Below are positions 27,541 through 36,400 of a stretch of DNA of 60,537 nucleotides, one piece after another (within the stretch, counting starts at the first letter, position 1; every line of letters begins with the position of its first letter). This stretch comes from Myxococcales bacterium (GTDB lineage: Bacteria; Myxococcota_A; UBA796; GCA-2862545), in the NCBI GenBank assembly GCA_019634415.1, contig JAHQVJ010000050.1:1-60537 (forward strand), given 5' to 3'. The translations under genes and the position numbers were made by a program. The notes below the pieces were generated by a model, which did not search any database, was not told the origin of the DNA, and saw only the letters and a program-made list of their open reading frames with translations.

Positions 27541-27552
27541 ACGAGAACTCGT
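27541..27552. promoter_or_regulatory. Inverted repeat in the sigma/kinase divergent region
   Basis: ACGAG-AA-CTCGT, a perfect 12-base dyad in the 138-base gap between the ECF sigma gene and the kinase gene. The surroundings (about 27540-27600) are richer in A and T than the flanking genes, as expected for a promoter region. No confident -35/-10 pair was found. Confidence 0.35.
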
Positions 27553-27642
27553 AAAATGCACAGCCGGATTTGTGACAGGTCATACATTCCCTTCCTTCCC
27601 GATGTTGCAGGCCCTCAATCACACGTCTCGCGGGAGCCCCCG

Positions 27643-30600
27643 ATGATCGACGAAACTCCGCTGGAGGAAGCCGAGAGGCTGAAGCGATCGGCCATACGCC
27701 GAGCAACAGAAGGAGAAGCGCTCGACACAATCGCCAGCGAGCTGGGGATCGTGCGCTTGACGCTTCAGCGCTGGCTGGAGGAGGGGTTGCACCCTCCGTC
27801 CGCATCGAGGGACGACACCGTCTCGATGCCGGGCAGCCCCCGCGCCCCGAACCACGAGTCGCCGCCGCTGCTGGATCACACCGGACCCGACGGTCGCTTC
27901 CAACGCCTCGAGCTCCTCGGAGAGGGCGGCATGGGAGCCGTCTACCGAGCCTGGGACTCCCAGTACAGCTGCGCCGTGGCGCTGAAGATCGTGCGACCGC
28001 ACCGCACCATGCGGCTCGAGCGCTTCAAGGAGGAATTTCGTCGCGCCGCCTGTCTGTCCCATCCGAACCTGGTCACCATGTACGACCTCGTCGTCGTGCA
28101 GGACCGTCCGTGCTTCTCGATGGAGCTCATCGACGGCGCTCCGCTGCGGACCACCCTGCCCTTGGCACCGAGTCGCGTGCACGACGTCGCGGTCCAGCTG
28201 TTCGCGGGCCTCACCTGCCTGCACGACCACGGCATCGTGCACCGCGACATCAAGCCCGCCAACGTGCTCCGCGAGAGCACCGGGCGGGTGGTGATCGTGG
28301 ACTTCGGGCTCGCCGTGTTGGTGGATCAGACCAAGCCCAGCTTCGGTGGAACGCTGCCGTACATGGCGCCCGAGCTCTTCCAGCGGTCTGGGCAGCTCCA
28401 TGCCGCAGTGGACGTCTACGCCGCGGGGGTGCTCCTCGCGGAGCTCCTCCTCGGCCGCCCCTGGCGACCTGACTACCACGGCCAGCCCGTGCCTGAGGAG
28501 TGGCTCGACGCGATGGGGACGGGCGAGCTGGCTGACGTCGTCCGTGCCTGCCTCGAGCCCGACCCACGGGTGCGACCGCTTGCGGGCGCGCTCCTCGGCC
28601 GCCTGCCAGGGCGCAAGGCGCACGTCTCCCGCCCGCGCCCACGCGCCGGGTTCGTGGGGCGCACCGCTCAGCTCGCTTGGCTGGACGCCCACGTGCAGCG
28701 AGGGTCCTTCGTGCGGGTGGCGGGCCCGGGCTCCATCGGCAAGTCGGCGTTGCTCACCCATGCCCTGGACAAGCGCCACACCATCTCCAGCGGCTGCCAT
28801 CCGGCCGAGACCGTGCCGTTCAACGGATTCGACCGAGCCATGGGCGTGCTCGCACGCCGCCTGCGCCCCGAGTCTCCCGAGCGCATCACGCTGTCCGCGG
28901 CGTTTCCCGCCTTCGGGACAGCACGGCAGCGCCGCGGGGCCGTGCCGCTGATGGAGGACCTCGCGGCGGCGCTGGCACGCGCCATGGACGACGCCGAGGT
29001 GAGCACCCTGTGGATCGACGATGCCCAGTGGCTGGACCGCGACAGCACCCGGCTGCTACGCGCCCTCGTGGAGCTGTCGGATCGGGCCGCCGTGGTCGCG
29101 ACCCATCGGCTGCTTCCCGAGGACCATCCGCTCCGCCGCGAGGGATGGTTCGTCGAGTCCGAGGTGTGCACCCTGGGACCGATGGATCGACGGGACGCCT
29201 CCACCCTGGCCCACAAGCTGGTGGACGACGATCCGGAGGGGCTGCTCGATCTGGTCGGCCCCCACCCGTTCCGCCTGGAGCAGTTCGCTCCGCACTGGCA
29301 GCGAGGCGAGCGCGTGGTTCCGCCGCTGGCGGAGCAGGTGCAAGCGGAGCTGTCGGGCCATCCCGCCGCGATGGAGATCCTCGAGCTGGTGGCCGTGCAC
29401 GGTGCCCCCCTGCCGGTGCACGTGCTCGCGAGCCCCTTCCTGGACCAGCGCTTTCCCAAGGCGCTGGCGGTCCTGACCCGCTCGCGCCGTCTGCTGGCCT
29501 TCCACTCCACCCAGGAGGTGGCCTTCACCCACGACACCACGCTGGATGCGCTCCTGGAGGGGCTCGATCCGGCCACGCGTCGCAGCCACCACGAGCTGCT
29601 GGCGCGGGCGTTCCAGCGACGCGACCCCTCCGATCCGGGCAGCGCAGCCCGCCACTTCGCCCTGGCCGGCAACCTGCAGGCCGCCCACGCCCCCGCCGTG
29701 CGCGCGGCCCGAGACGCCGAAGCGGTCTTCGCCTGGGCTCGGGCAGCCGACTTCTACGGGCTCGTCGCGAGCCGCTCCGACTTCGACGCCGACACCCGCA
29801 GGGCCTACGCCGTGGCCCTGTCTCGCTGCGGCCTGGCCGAGCAGTCCGCACGCCAGCACCTCGCGCTGGGCACCCTCGAGGACCGTCGCCGCGCAGCGGA
29901 GCTGCTCGTGTCGTGCGGGGCCTTCGAGGAGGGCGACCGAGTGCTCGGAGAGGTCCTCCGAGACCATGGACTGGCGGCCCCGACGCTCGACGCGGGATCA
30001 CTGCTCCGCGTGGCCTACTGGTCGGTACGGGCCCGTCTGTCTTCGTGGCGCCCCAGGCGGCGCTCCGAGCGACGCCTCGAGCCCGTCGTGGACGCGCTGT
30101 GGACCGTGACGGGCGCCCTGGGGCAGTTCGACTCCGTGCGAACGCTGGCCTACCACGGCCAGCACCTCGTGCTCGCCAAGCGCAGCGGCGACGTCGGCCG
30201 CTGGGCACGCGCCGCCGCCCTGCTGGCCTCCTACGCCAACATCGATCCCGAGTCGCCGCGACATCACCAGATCGACGCCGCCATCGACGAGCTGCTCCGC
30301 ACCTGCGACGACCCCGATCAGCGCGCGTGGGTGCTGGTCAGTCGCGGCTACCGGGCCGTCATCACCTCCCGCTTCGCCGACGCCCTGCACCACTTCGATC
30401 GGGCCGAGGCCATCTACCGGAAGACGCGAACGGTGCGATGGGAGCGCACCCTGGGGTGGACCAACCGCCTCTTCGCGCTGGTCCACCTGGGTCGACTGGA
30501 GGAGGCCAAGCGGGAGTATCGCGTGCTGATCCGACGCTTCGAGGAGCTCGGCGACCGTGCCTCCATCGCCATCGTCGAGGCTGGAGCCGGCGCGTTCGCA

Positions 30601-31140
30601 GCGCTGGCCGACGCCGATCCGCAGCTCGCCGTGGCTCGCCTGGACCGAGGCCGGTCCCTGCTCCCCGAGCAAGCGCCGGTGACCTTCACGTTCCTCGACC
30701 TGTACGGGCGCGTGGCGGTGGATCGCTACGTGGGCGACCTTCAGCGAGCGCGTGAGCGGGTGCAGCAGGCGTGGCCGGCGCTGCGCGCCTTCCGTTGGTT
30801 TCGCATGCCCGCCCACGTGCTGGCGTACCTGTACTGCGTGACCCATCCCACGCGCCGAAACGTGCGCTGGGCCCGACGACGCCTAAGCCGGCAGCCGTCG
30901 CCCTACTCCCGCACGGCGCGGGACGAGCTCGCGCTGCTCCATGGAGACGACCCCCAGCACGTCGGCCGCCTCGAGGAGGCCGAGCGGCAGGCACGCCAGG
31001 CCGGGATCGCAAACGCGGCCGATGCGTTCGCGCTGCGCCGGGCTCGAGCCACCGAGGGCGACACCGACGCGGTGATCCGAGACGTCGCGCGACGAGGGGT
31101 GGAGGATCCTCCCTCGTTCCTGCGCCTGTGGGGGGCCTAG
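27643..31140 (+). CDS. HTH-Ser/Thr protein kinase-AAA/STAND ATPase-TPR signalling protein
   Basis: A 1,165-residue soluble signalling protein. Residues about 10-48 form a resolvase-like helix-turn-helix (LDTIASELGIVRLTLQRWLE). The kinase domain (about 86-320) is complete: glycine loop LGEGGMGAV, Lys115 in VALKIV, HRDIKPANV (200-208), DFG 220-222 and the GTLPYMAPE segment. A P-loop ATPase follows (GPGSIGKS, 361-368; Walker B LWIDDAQWLD), then about 600 residues of TPR-like helical repeats. This resembles the PknK-type kinase-ATPase-TPR plan, but the N-terminal HTH is unusual. GGGAG precedes the ATG. It is divergent from an ECF sigma gene, its most likely substrate. Confidence 0.92.
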   Translation: MIDETPLEEAERLKRSAIRRATEGEALDTIASELGIVRLTLQRWLEEGLHPPSASRDDTVSMPGSPRAPNHESPPLLDHTGPDGRFQRLELLGEGGMGAVYRAWDSQYSCAVALKIVRPHRTMRLERFKEEFRRAACLSHPNLVTMYDLVVVQDRPCFSMELIDGAPLRTTLPLAPSRVHDVAVQLFAGLTCLHDHGIVHRDIKPANVLRESTGRVVIVDFGLAVLVDQTKPSFGGTLPYMAPELFQRSGQLHAAVDVYAAGVLLAELLLGRPWRPDYHGQPVPEEWLDAMGTGELADVVRACLEPDPRVRPLAGALLGRLPGRKAHVSRPRPRAGFVGRTAQLAWLDAHVQRGSFVRVAGPGSIGKSALLTHALDKRHTISSGCHPAETVPFNGFDRAMGVLARRLRPESPERITLSAAFPAFGTARQRRGAVPLMEDLAAALARAMDDAEVSTLWIDDAQWLDRDSTRLLRALVELSDRAAVVATHRLLPEDHPLRREGWFVESEVCTLGPMDRRDASTLAHKLVDDDPEGLLDLVGPHPFRLEQFAPHWQRGERVVPPLAEQVQAELSGHPAAMEILELVAVHGAPLPVHVLASPFLDQRFPKALAVLTRSRRLLAFHSTQEVAFTHDTTLDALLEGLDPATRRSHHELLARAFQRRDPSDPGSAARHFALAGNLQAAHAPAVRAARDAEAVFAWARAADFYGLVASRSDFDADTRRAYAVALSRCGLAEQSARQHLALGTLEDRRRAAELLVSCGAFEEGDRVLGEVLRDHGLAAPTLDAGSLLRVAYWSVRARLSSWRPRRRSERRLEPVVDALWTVTGALGQFDSVRTLAYHGQHLVLAKRSGDVGRWARAAALLASYANIDPESPRHHQIDAAIDELLRTCDDPDQRAWVLVSRGYRAVITSRFADALHHFDRAEAIYRKTRTVRWERTLGWTNRLFALVHLGRLEEAKREYRVLIRRFEELGDRASIAIVEAGAGAFAALADADPQLAVARLDRGRSLLPEQAPVTFTFLDLYGRVAVDRYVGDLQRARERVQQAWPALRAFRWFRMPAHVLAYLYCVTHPTRRNVRWARRRLSRQPSPYSRTARDELALLHGDDPQHVGRLEEAERQARQAGIANAADAFALRRARATEGDTDAVIRDVARRGVEDPPSFLRLWGA

Positions 31141-31189
31141 AGTCCGAGGGCGCGGACCACCGTGGCAAGATCGCGGGCGCGAGGCCCCC

Positions 31190-31735
31190 ATGACGACCGA
31201 TCTTCGGCACCTACTGGATGGATGGCGGCGGATCCTGGCTGGCGAGGCATCGTCTGCCGAGCGCTCCTCCACGCTGCAGGGCCTCGAGGCGCTGTTCGCC
31301 GCCGAGGAGCCTCGCGTGGCCGCGACCTGTGAGCGCCTCCTGGAGGACGCGGCGACCGCCCGCCGCGTCGCGGAGCAGCTGGCGACGACGGCGTGGCGTT
31401 CCCTGCACGAGCTGGAGGACCTCGATCGGCAGGCGTTCTCCCTCTGGATGAGCCAGCTGACCCTGGACCTGTGCACCCAGGCCCTCCGCAGCAGACCCGA
31501 CCCCCTCGTGGAAGACGGCGTGACGACGCGTCGTCTCGCAGACCGAAGTCGATGGCTGAAGCAGGCCAGCGACGACCTGTCCCCCGCCGCCCAGGAGATC
31601 GCCTACGCCCGCTACGTCCTGCGGCTGCCCGTCGAGGCCATCGCCCGAAGCTTCGGTCGCTCCACAGACGACGTCGCCGCAGCACTGCGCGATCTCCGAG
31701 ATGCCTGGAAGGGCCACTCTGTGGAAGAGCCGTGA
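31190..31735 (+). CDS. Degenerate ECF sigma-factor-like protein
   Basis: A 181-residue protein with the length and layout of an ECF sigma factor but weak core motifs. Region-2-like sequence: LFAAEEPRVAATCERLLEDA then AEQLATTAWRSLHEL and FSLWMSQLTLDLCTQALR, following the usual spacing of Leu/Ala/Trp. Region-4-like sequence: LSPAAQEIAYARYVLRLPVE then AIARSFGRSTDDVAAALRDL. The next gene starts inside its stop codon (GTGA) and begins with a zinc anti-sigma motif, which supports the sigma reading. It could instead be an atypical anti-anti-sigma or adaptor; moderate certainty. Confidence 0.7.
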   Translation: MTTDLRHLLDGWRRILAGEASSAERSSTLQGLEALFAAEEPRVAATCERLLEDAATARRVAEQLATTAWRSLHELEDLDRQAFSLWMSQLTLDLCTQALRSRPDPLVEDGVTTRRLADRSRWLKQASDDLSPAAQEIAYARYVLRLPVEAIARSFGRSTDDVAAALRDLRDAWKGHSVEEP

Positions 31736-33313
31736 AGCACCTGCGCCGCGACCGCCTGGTCCCCCACCCCTCCCCGCCACGCACCGACGACGAGCACGTC
31801 CACCTGGCAGGCTGTGTGGAGTGTCGCGTGAGGGCGCTGCTCCTGGCGAGCCATCTCACGGAGCACGCACCACAGTCCCCGATCGCCGGCCCGTCGATGG
31901 AGCGTGTGCGTCGCACCATCACACGGTGGGTACAGGCCTCGGGCACTCCGGAGCTTCGGGGCGGACAGTTCGGAACCGTGGAGCAGGCGCCCGACGGTCT
32001 GGTGTGGCGCCATGCGGCCCTTCAGGCTTCGCCCCAGGACCTCGAGCGTGCCGAGCGCATCGACGCCCTCGCCCTTCCAGGGGTCGTGCCGTGGCAGCTT
32101 CAAGGGCGTGACGTCGTCTCCGACTGGCTGCCAGGCACCACCCTCGACGAATGGCGCAGCACCGCGGAGCTCGGCGACACCGTCACCACACTCAGGGTGC
32201 TGCAGGACGTCGCCCACACCCTGTCCAGACTCCACCAGGCGGGCCTGTCCCACGGCGGGATCGCAGCAGATCGCGTGCTCGTCTGTCAGGGCCGAGGCTT
32301 TCTCCTGCTCGCCGGGCTGTCGTCGGCCGAGGGCCCGACCGAGGTGCACGCCTTCGGTGAGCTGTGCCACGAGCAGCTGCCCCCCACCACCACAGCACTG
32401 CTTCCGCCGCCCGGCACGCCGCTGCACGAGCTCGGTCCGGCCCTCACCACGGTGGGGCTCGACGAGGCCTGGCACACGGCAACCCACGCTCCCGACGCGC
32501 TCGAGCCGAACACCGTCGTGGATCGCTTTCGGGTGGTGGGGGAGCGCGGAAGAGGCGCGATGGCAGTGGTCTACGAGGTCCAGCACCGGCTCCTCGGAAC
32601 GCGCCACGCCATGAAGGTGGTGCTCGGCAGGAGCGTCATGGTGCGACGGCGCTTGGTGCGCGAGGGCCGGCTGCAGGCGCGCCTCGGTCATCCGAACCTC
32701 GTTCCCGTCACGGATCTGATCGACGTGTTCGGCGAGCCAGCGCTGATCTTGCCCCTCATCGACGGCCCGAGCCTCGCCGAGGCCCTCGAGCACAGCACCC
32801 CTGACCGCATCGAGGCGCTCGCCCTGTTCGCCGGTGTCGTGGCAGGCGTGTCGTACGCCCACGACAACGGCGTGGTCCGCCGGGGCCCGGGTCACCGACT
32901 TCGGCCTCGCCAAGGCCTTGCACGGAGAGATGGGCGACCGGTTGACGAAAACGGACACCCACCTCGGCACCCTCGCCTACGCCGCTCCCGAGCAGCTGTC
33001 GGACGCTGCATCCGTGGACCAACGGGCCGACCTGTGGGCACTGGGTTGCCTGCTCTTCGAGCTCTCGACGGGAACCCTCCCCTTCATCGCACCAGACGGC
33101 TCCAGAGGGCCGCTGGATGCGGCCACGCTGACCTTTCCGGCTCCGGTCCACCCCGACGTGCCAGGAATGGTGCGCGGGCTGCTCCAGCGCGATCCGGCAG
33201 CCCGCACCTCCTTGCAGACGATCCGCACCACGCTCGACGCCATGGCCCCCTCACAGCGCAGCCCTGGGCGTTTGGCCCGATCGGTGCTTCATCGCGACCG
33301 TCAACGGAGTTGA
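31732..33313 (+). pseudogene. Zinc-finger anti-sigma-like, pseudokinase, Ser/Thr kinase gene broken by a deletion
   Basis: The GTG at 31732 overlaps the previous stop. The N-terminus has HLAGCVEC (His24, Cys28, Cys31), an H-x3-C-x2-C zinc anti-sigma motif. A degenerate kinase-like domain follows (about 75-240; GLSHGGIAADRVLV where HRD would be). A second kinase domain begins FRVVGERGRGAMAVVYEV with Lys in HAMKVV. Near 32877-32890 the frame changes: sequence through SYAHDNGVV is in one frame and VTDFGLAKAL onward, with GTLAYAAPEQL, is in another. Compared with the kinase at 27643, about 41 bases holding the HRDxKPxN loop are missing. As sequenced the product would be truncated. It may be a real lesion or an assembly fault in GC-rich DNA. 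Confidence 0.82.
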
Positions 33314-33323
33314 TGGTCGCGAT
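33291..33323 (+). terminator. Stem-loop at the end of the kinase gene
   Basis: ATCGCGACC (33291-33299) pairs with GGTCGCGAT (33315-33323), and TCAAC pairs with GTTGA inside it around a GGA loop, giving a 14-pair stem with one G-T mismatch. The kinase stop codon (33311-33313) lies within it. There is no T-run, so factor-independent termination is uncertain; it may instead protect or attenuate transcripts before the next gene. Confidence 0.45.
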
Positions 33324-33365
33324 CAGACCCATCTTCTCCAAAAAGCCATAGACAGCGGGACCCAA

Positions 33366-33417
33366 GTGACGTTTATGAAATCGTCACCCATTCGTGTCAT
33401 CCACTTGTTGTACAACA
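33366..33417. promoter_or_regulatory. Two inverted repeats upstream of the TIR-CHAT gene
   Basis: The 133-base gap before the TIR-CHAT gene is less GC-rich than its neighbours. It holds GTGACG-N10-CGTCAC (33366-33387, spacer TTTATGAAAT) and the perfect palindrome TGTTGTACAACA (33406-33417), the latter ending 30 bases before the start codon. Both are good operator candidates for regulation of the 33447-42481 genes. No regulator gene of an obvious matching family adjoins them apart from the sigma and kinase genes. Confidence 0.5.
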
Positions 33418-33446
33418 CCCAGTGAATGCCAGCTGGCGGGAGACAG

Positions 33447-36400
33447 ATGGACAGGCCCTCGTTGTTGGTCCTCACCGTGGGATTCACCCAAGCTGGACGT
33501 GCCCTCGCCGCCGACCTCGGCAAGGCCCTGTACGACCGCATCTGCCGACCCCTCGACGAGCCCCTCGCCTCGGGGCCAGGCGTGTCGGTCCGGATCGACG
33601 TGGATCCCGAGAGCGTCGACCCCCACGCCGCAGACATGACCGTCATCGTCGCCGTGCTCGATCGTCAGCCGTTCCTCTGGCGAGGCAGGCGCAGCAATCA
33701 GGTCGTGAGCACCCTCGAGGGCTGGCACAGTCCGCCCAGTACCTACGTGCTGCCCCTCGTCACCCACGCCTCCTGGTCCCGGCTCGAGGATCGGCTGCCC
33801 GCCGCACCGCTGACGACGGAGCTCGAGGACCGCGACGACGGGACGTCGACGCGAGAGCACACCCTCGACGAGATCGTGCTCGCCTTGATTCGCGCCCTGA
33901 GTCCCCGCCAGCAGGAGGGCTCTCGGCTCTTCCTGTCGTTCAGCGGCGCCGACGCCGAGGCCCAGCAGGCGGCCGAGGACGTGCACGAGTACGTCAGCCG
34001 CAAGACCACCGCCCCCGAGCCCTACCTCGACGACGCCGACAAGGTGCTGCCAGGAGCGCGGCCACGCCGAGACCGCATCGGCAACGTGCTCGCCAGCAGC
34101 GTGTTCGTGGCGTTCGTGGGGGATCGCTACAGCGACGCCACGGAGTGTGTGCAGGAGCTGCTCGTGGCCAAGGCCCACGGCGTGCCCACCCTCCTCGTGT
34201 ACGCGCTGCAGGACGGCCAGCGACACGCCAGCGCCTACCTCGGCAATGCGCCCTCGCTGGTCTGGCGCGACGATCCTCGGGTGGTCGCCTCCCGCGCCGC
34301 ACTCGAGTGGCTGAGGGCCGAGGTGTTCCGCCGTGAAGCCGCCCGGATCCGGAACGCCACGGCCCACTCCGAGTCCAGCGTGCACGTGCTGGTCCGACCG
34401 CCGGAGGTGCTGGACCTCGCCCAGGGACCGCTGACACCGAGTCCGGGTGGGACGCTGGTGATCCACCCCGATCCCGAGCAGCGAGCGGCGGATCGGGAGG
34501 TGCTCCGGGGCATGAGCCCACGCCTGCGTCTCGTCACACCCACCACGGCCTACCGCCGTAGACTGGCCAACAACGATGGCACCGCCGACGTCGCCGCACC
34601 CCTCGACGGAGCGCAGGTGGCGCTGTCGCTGTCGGGTGGCGCCGAGCTGGAGCTGCCCAGCGGGCTGCTGATCCAACACGTCGAGGATGCCACGGTCTAC
34701 TTGGCGCGATGTCTGGTGTCGGCGGGCGCACCCATCGCCTACGGCGGTATCTTCAAGCTCGACAAGGGCTACACCGAGCTGCTCGTGCGGCTGATCGCCG
34801 ACTACAATCAGACGGCCTCGGACGACTGCGACCTGCTCCACAGCTACCTCGCCGCCCACCACGACCCAGCCGAAGCCAATGGCGTGGACGTCCAGCTGCA
34901 TCACCTGGCAGCCCCCGACTCTGGTGCACTGCTCCCTCCCCCCGAAGGAACGCCGAGCCCCGCGCGCATGGCCCTGCACTACTCCGACATGCGTCGCGTG
35001 ATGGCCGAGCGATGCTTCGCTCGAGTGATCCTCGGGGGGGCGGTCACCCCCAAGCGAGCCGACGATGATCGAGCCGGGTACCGCGGACGCTTTCCGGGGG
35101 TGGTGGAGGAGGCCTGGCGCACCCTCCAGGTGAAGCGCCCCCTCTACGTCGTCGGGGGATTCGGTGGGGCCAGCGGCCTGGTGGCCCACATCCTGTGCGA
35201 GCAGACCCCTCCGTCCGCGCTGATGGACGGCACCTGGTCCAGGCACCGGTTCTTCCGCAAGCGGGCAGCCGCCATCGACGCCGAGCCCGATCGCGAGCTG
35301 CTCGGGCTCCCCAGCAGCATGGTGGAGCTCGCCGAGCAGATCCATCGACTGGGGCAGGGCCTCCTGGGCCCCGACGCCGAGGCGATGAACGGCTTGACCG
35401 CAGCCCAGAATCGGCAGCTGATGGAGACCACCGATCCCCTCACCATCGCCAAGCTGGTGATGCGGGGCCTCGTTCGGGTCCACCAAGCGCAGCAGGCCGC
35501 GACGGGCGCCCTGTCCGTGGAGCTCGTACAGGGAGACGTCACCCACGCCCCCAAGCTGGACGTGCTCAGCATCGGGACCTTCTCCAATGTGCCGATGGCC
35601 GGAGCCGGCGAGCAGATCAACCGCAAGCTGCTGGGCCTGGCGTCCGCCAGCCGGTCTGGCGACGGCACCCAGGTCGTCCCTGTGGGCGATGCCGACCTCG
35701 ACGCCGACTGGTTGTTCATGGCCGACATGGGGCAGCTCGATCCCACCGCCCTCCCCGCGGCCGCCGGGCAAGCCGCTCGGGCCACCGCAGAGATGGCGCT
35801 TCGACACGGGTTCCGTCGGATAGGTGTGGTGACCTTCGGCGGCAGCCTGGCGGACGACCTGACGACGCAGGTGCGCGCGATGGTGTCGCACCTTCGCTCC
35901 CTGAGCCAGAAGACCACCATCGTGTGGTGCGAGCAGGATCCGGGTCGCTACGAGGTGCTGCGGAAGGCACTGACGAGCGAGGTCGACGTGCAGCTGTCCA
36001 CCTTGGATCTCGCCAAGGTGGTGCCGAGCTCGCCCCCGACCGCGGGTCCCCTCGGTGGTCTGATGCTCCATGTCACTCGAGGGCCCTCTCACCTCAACGT
36101 GACCGTGGCCCCTCCCGCCGACCTGGGCGCCCCGCTCCTCCACCAGGTACCCATGACCGACGCCGAGATCGTGGCGTTGAGCGAGGGCGGCGGCGTGGAG
36201 CAGCGCACCACGCCCCCGAGCGAGTGGGTGGCGCGGCGCGGCCAGGAGCTGGCGGATCGCTTGTTCGCCGGCAACCTCCAGCTGATGGGGCTCCTCGGGA
36301 AGCGTCCCATCGAGGTGGTGCACGACGAGCAAGCCTCCAAGCTCCCCTTCGAGATGCTGTGCACGCAGCCCCCCGACAAGACCACACCGCCTCCCGCGAT

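Noticed and set aside
32870..32895. Programmed ribosomal frameshift in the kinase gene
   Set aside because: No slippery site is seen, and a simple shift would still lack the whole HRD loop; a deletion explains both facts.
33384..36332. Minus-strand open frame of about 980 codons
   Set aside because: Antisense to the TIR-SLOG-CHAT gene, which has intact domain motifs; the opposite frame is a codon-bias shadow.
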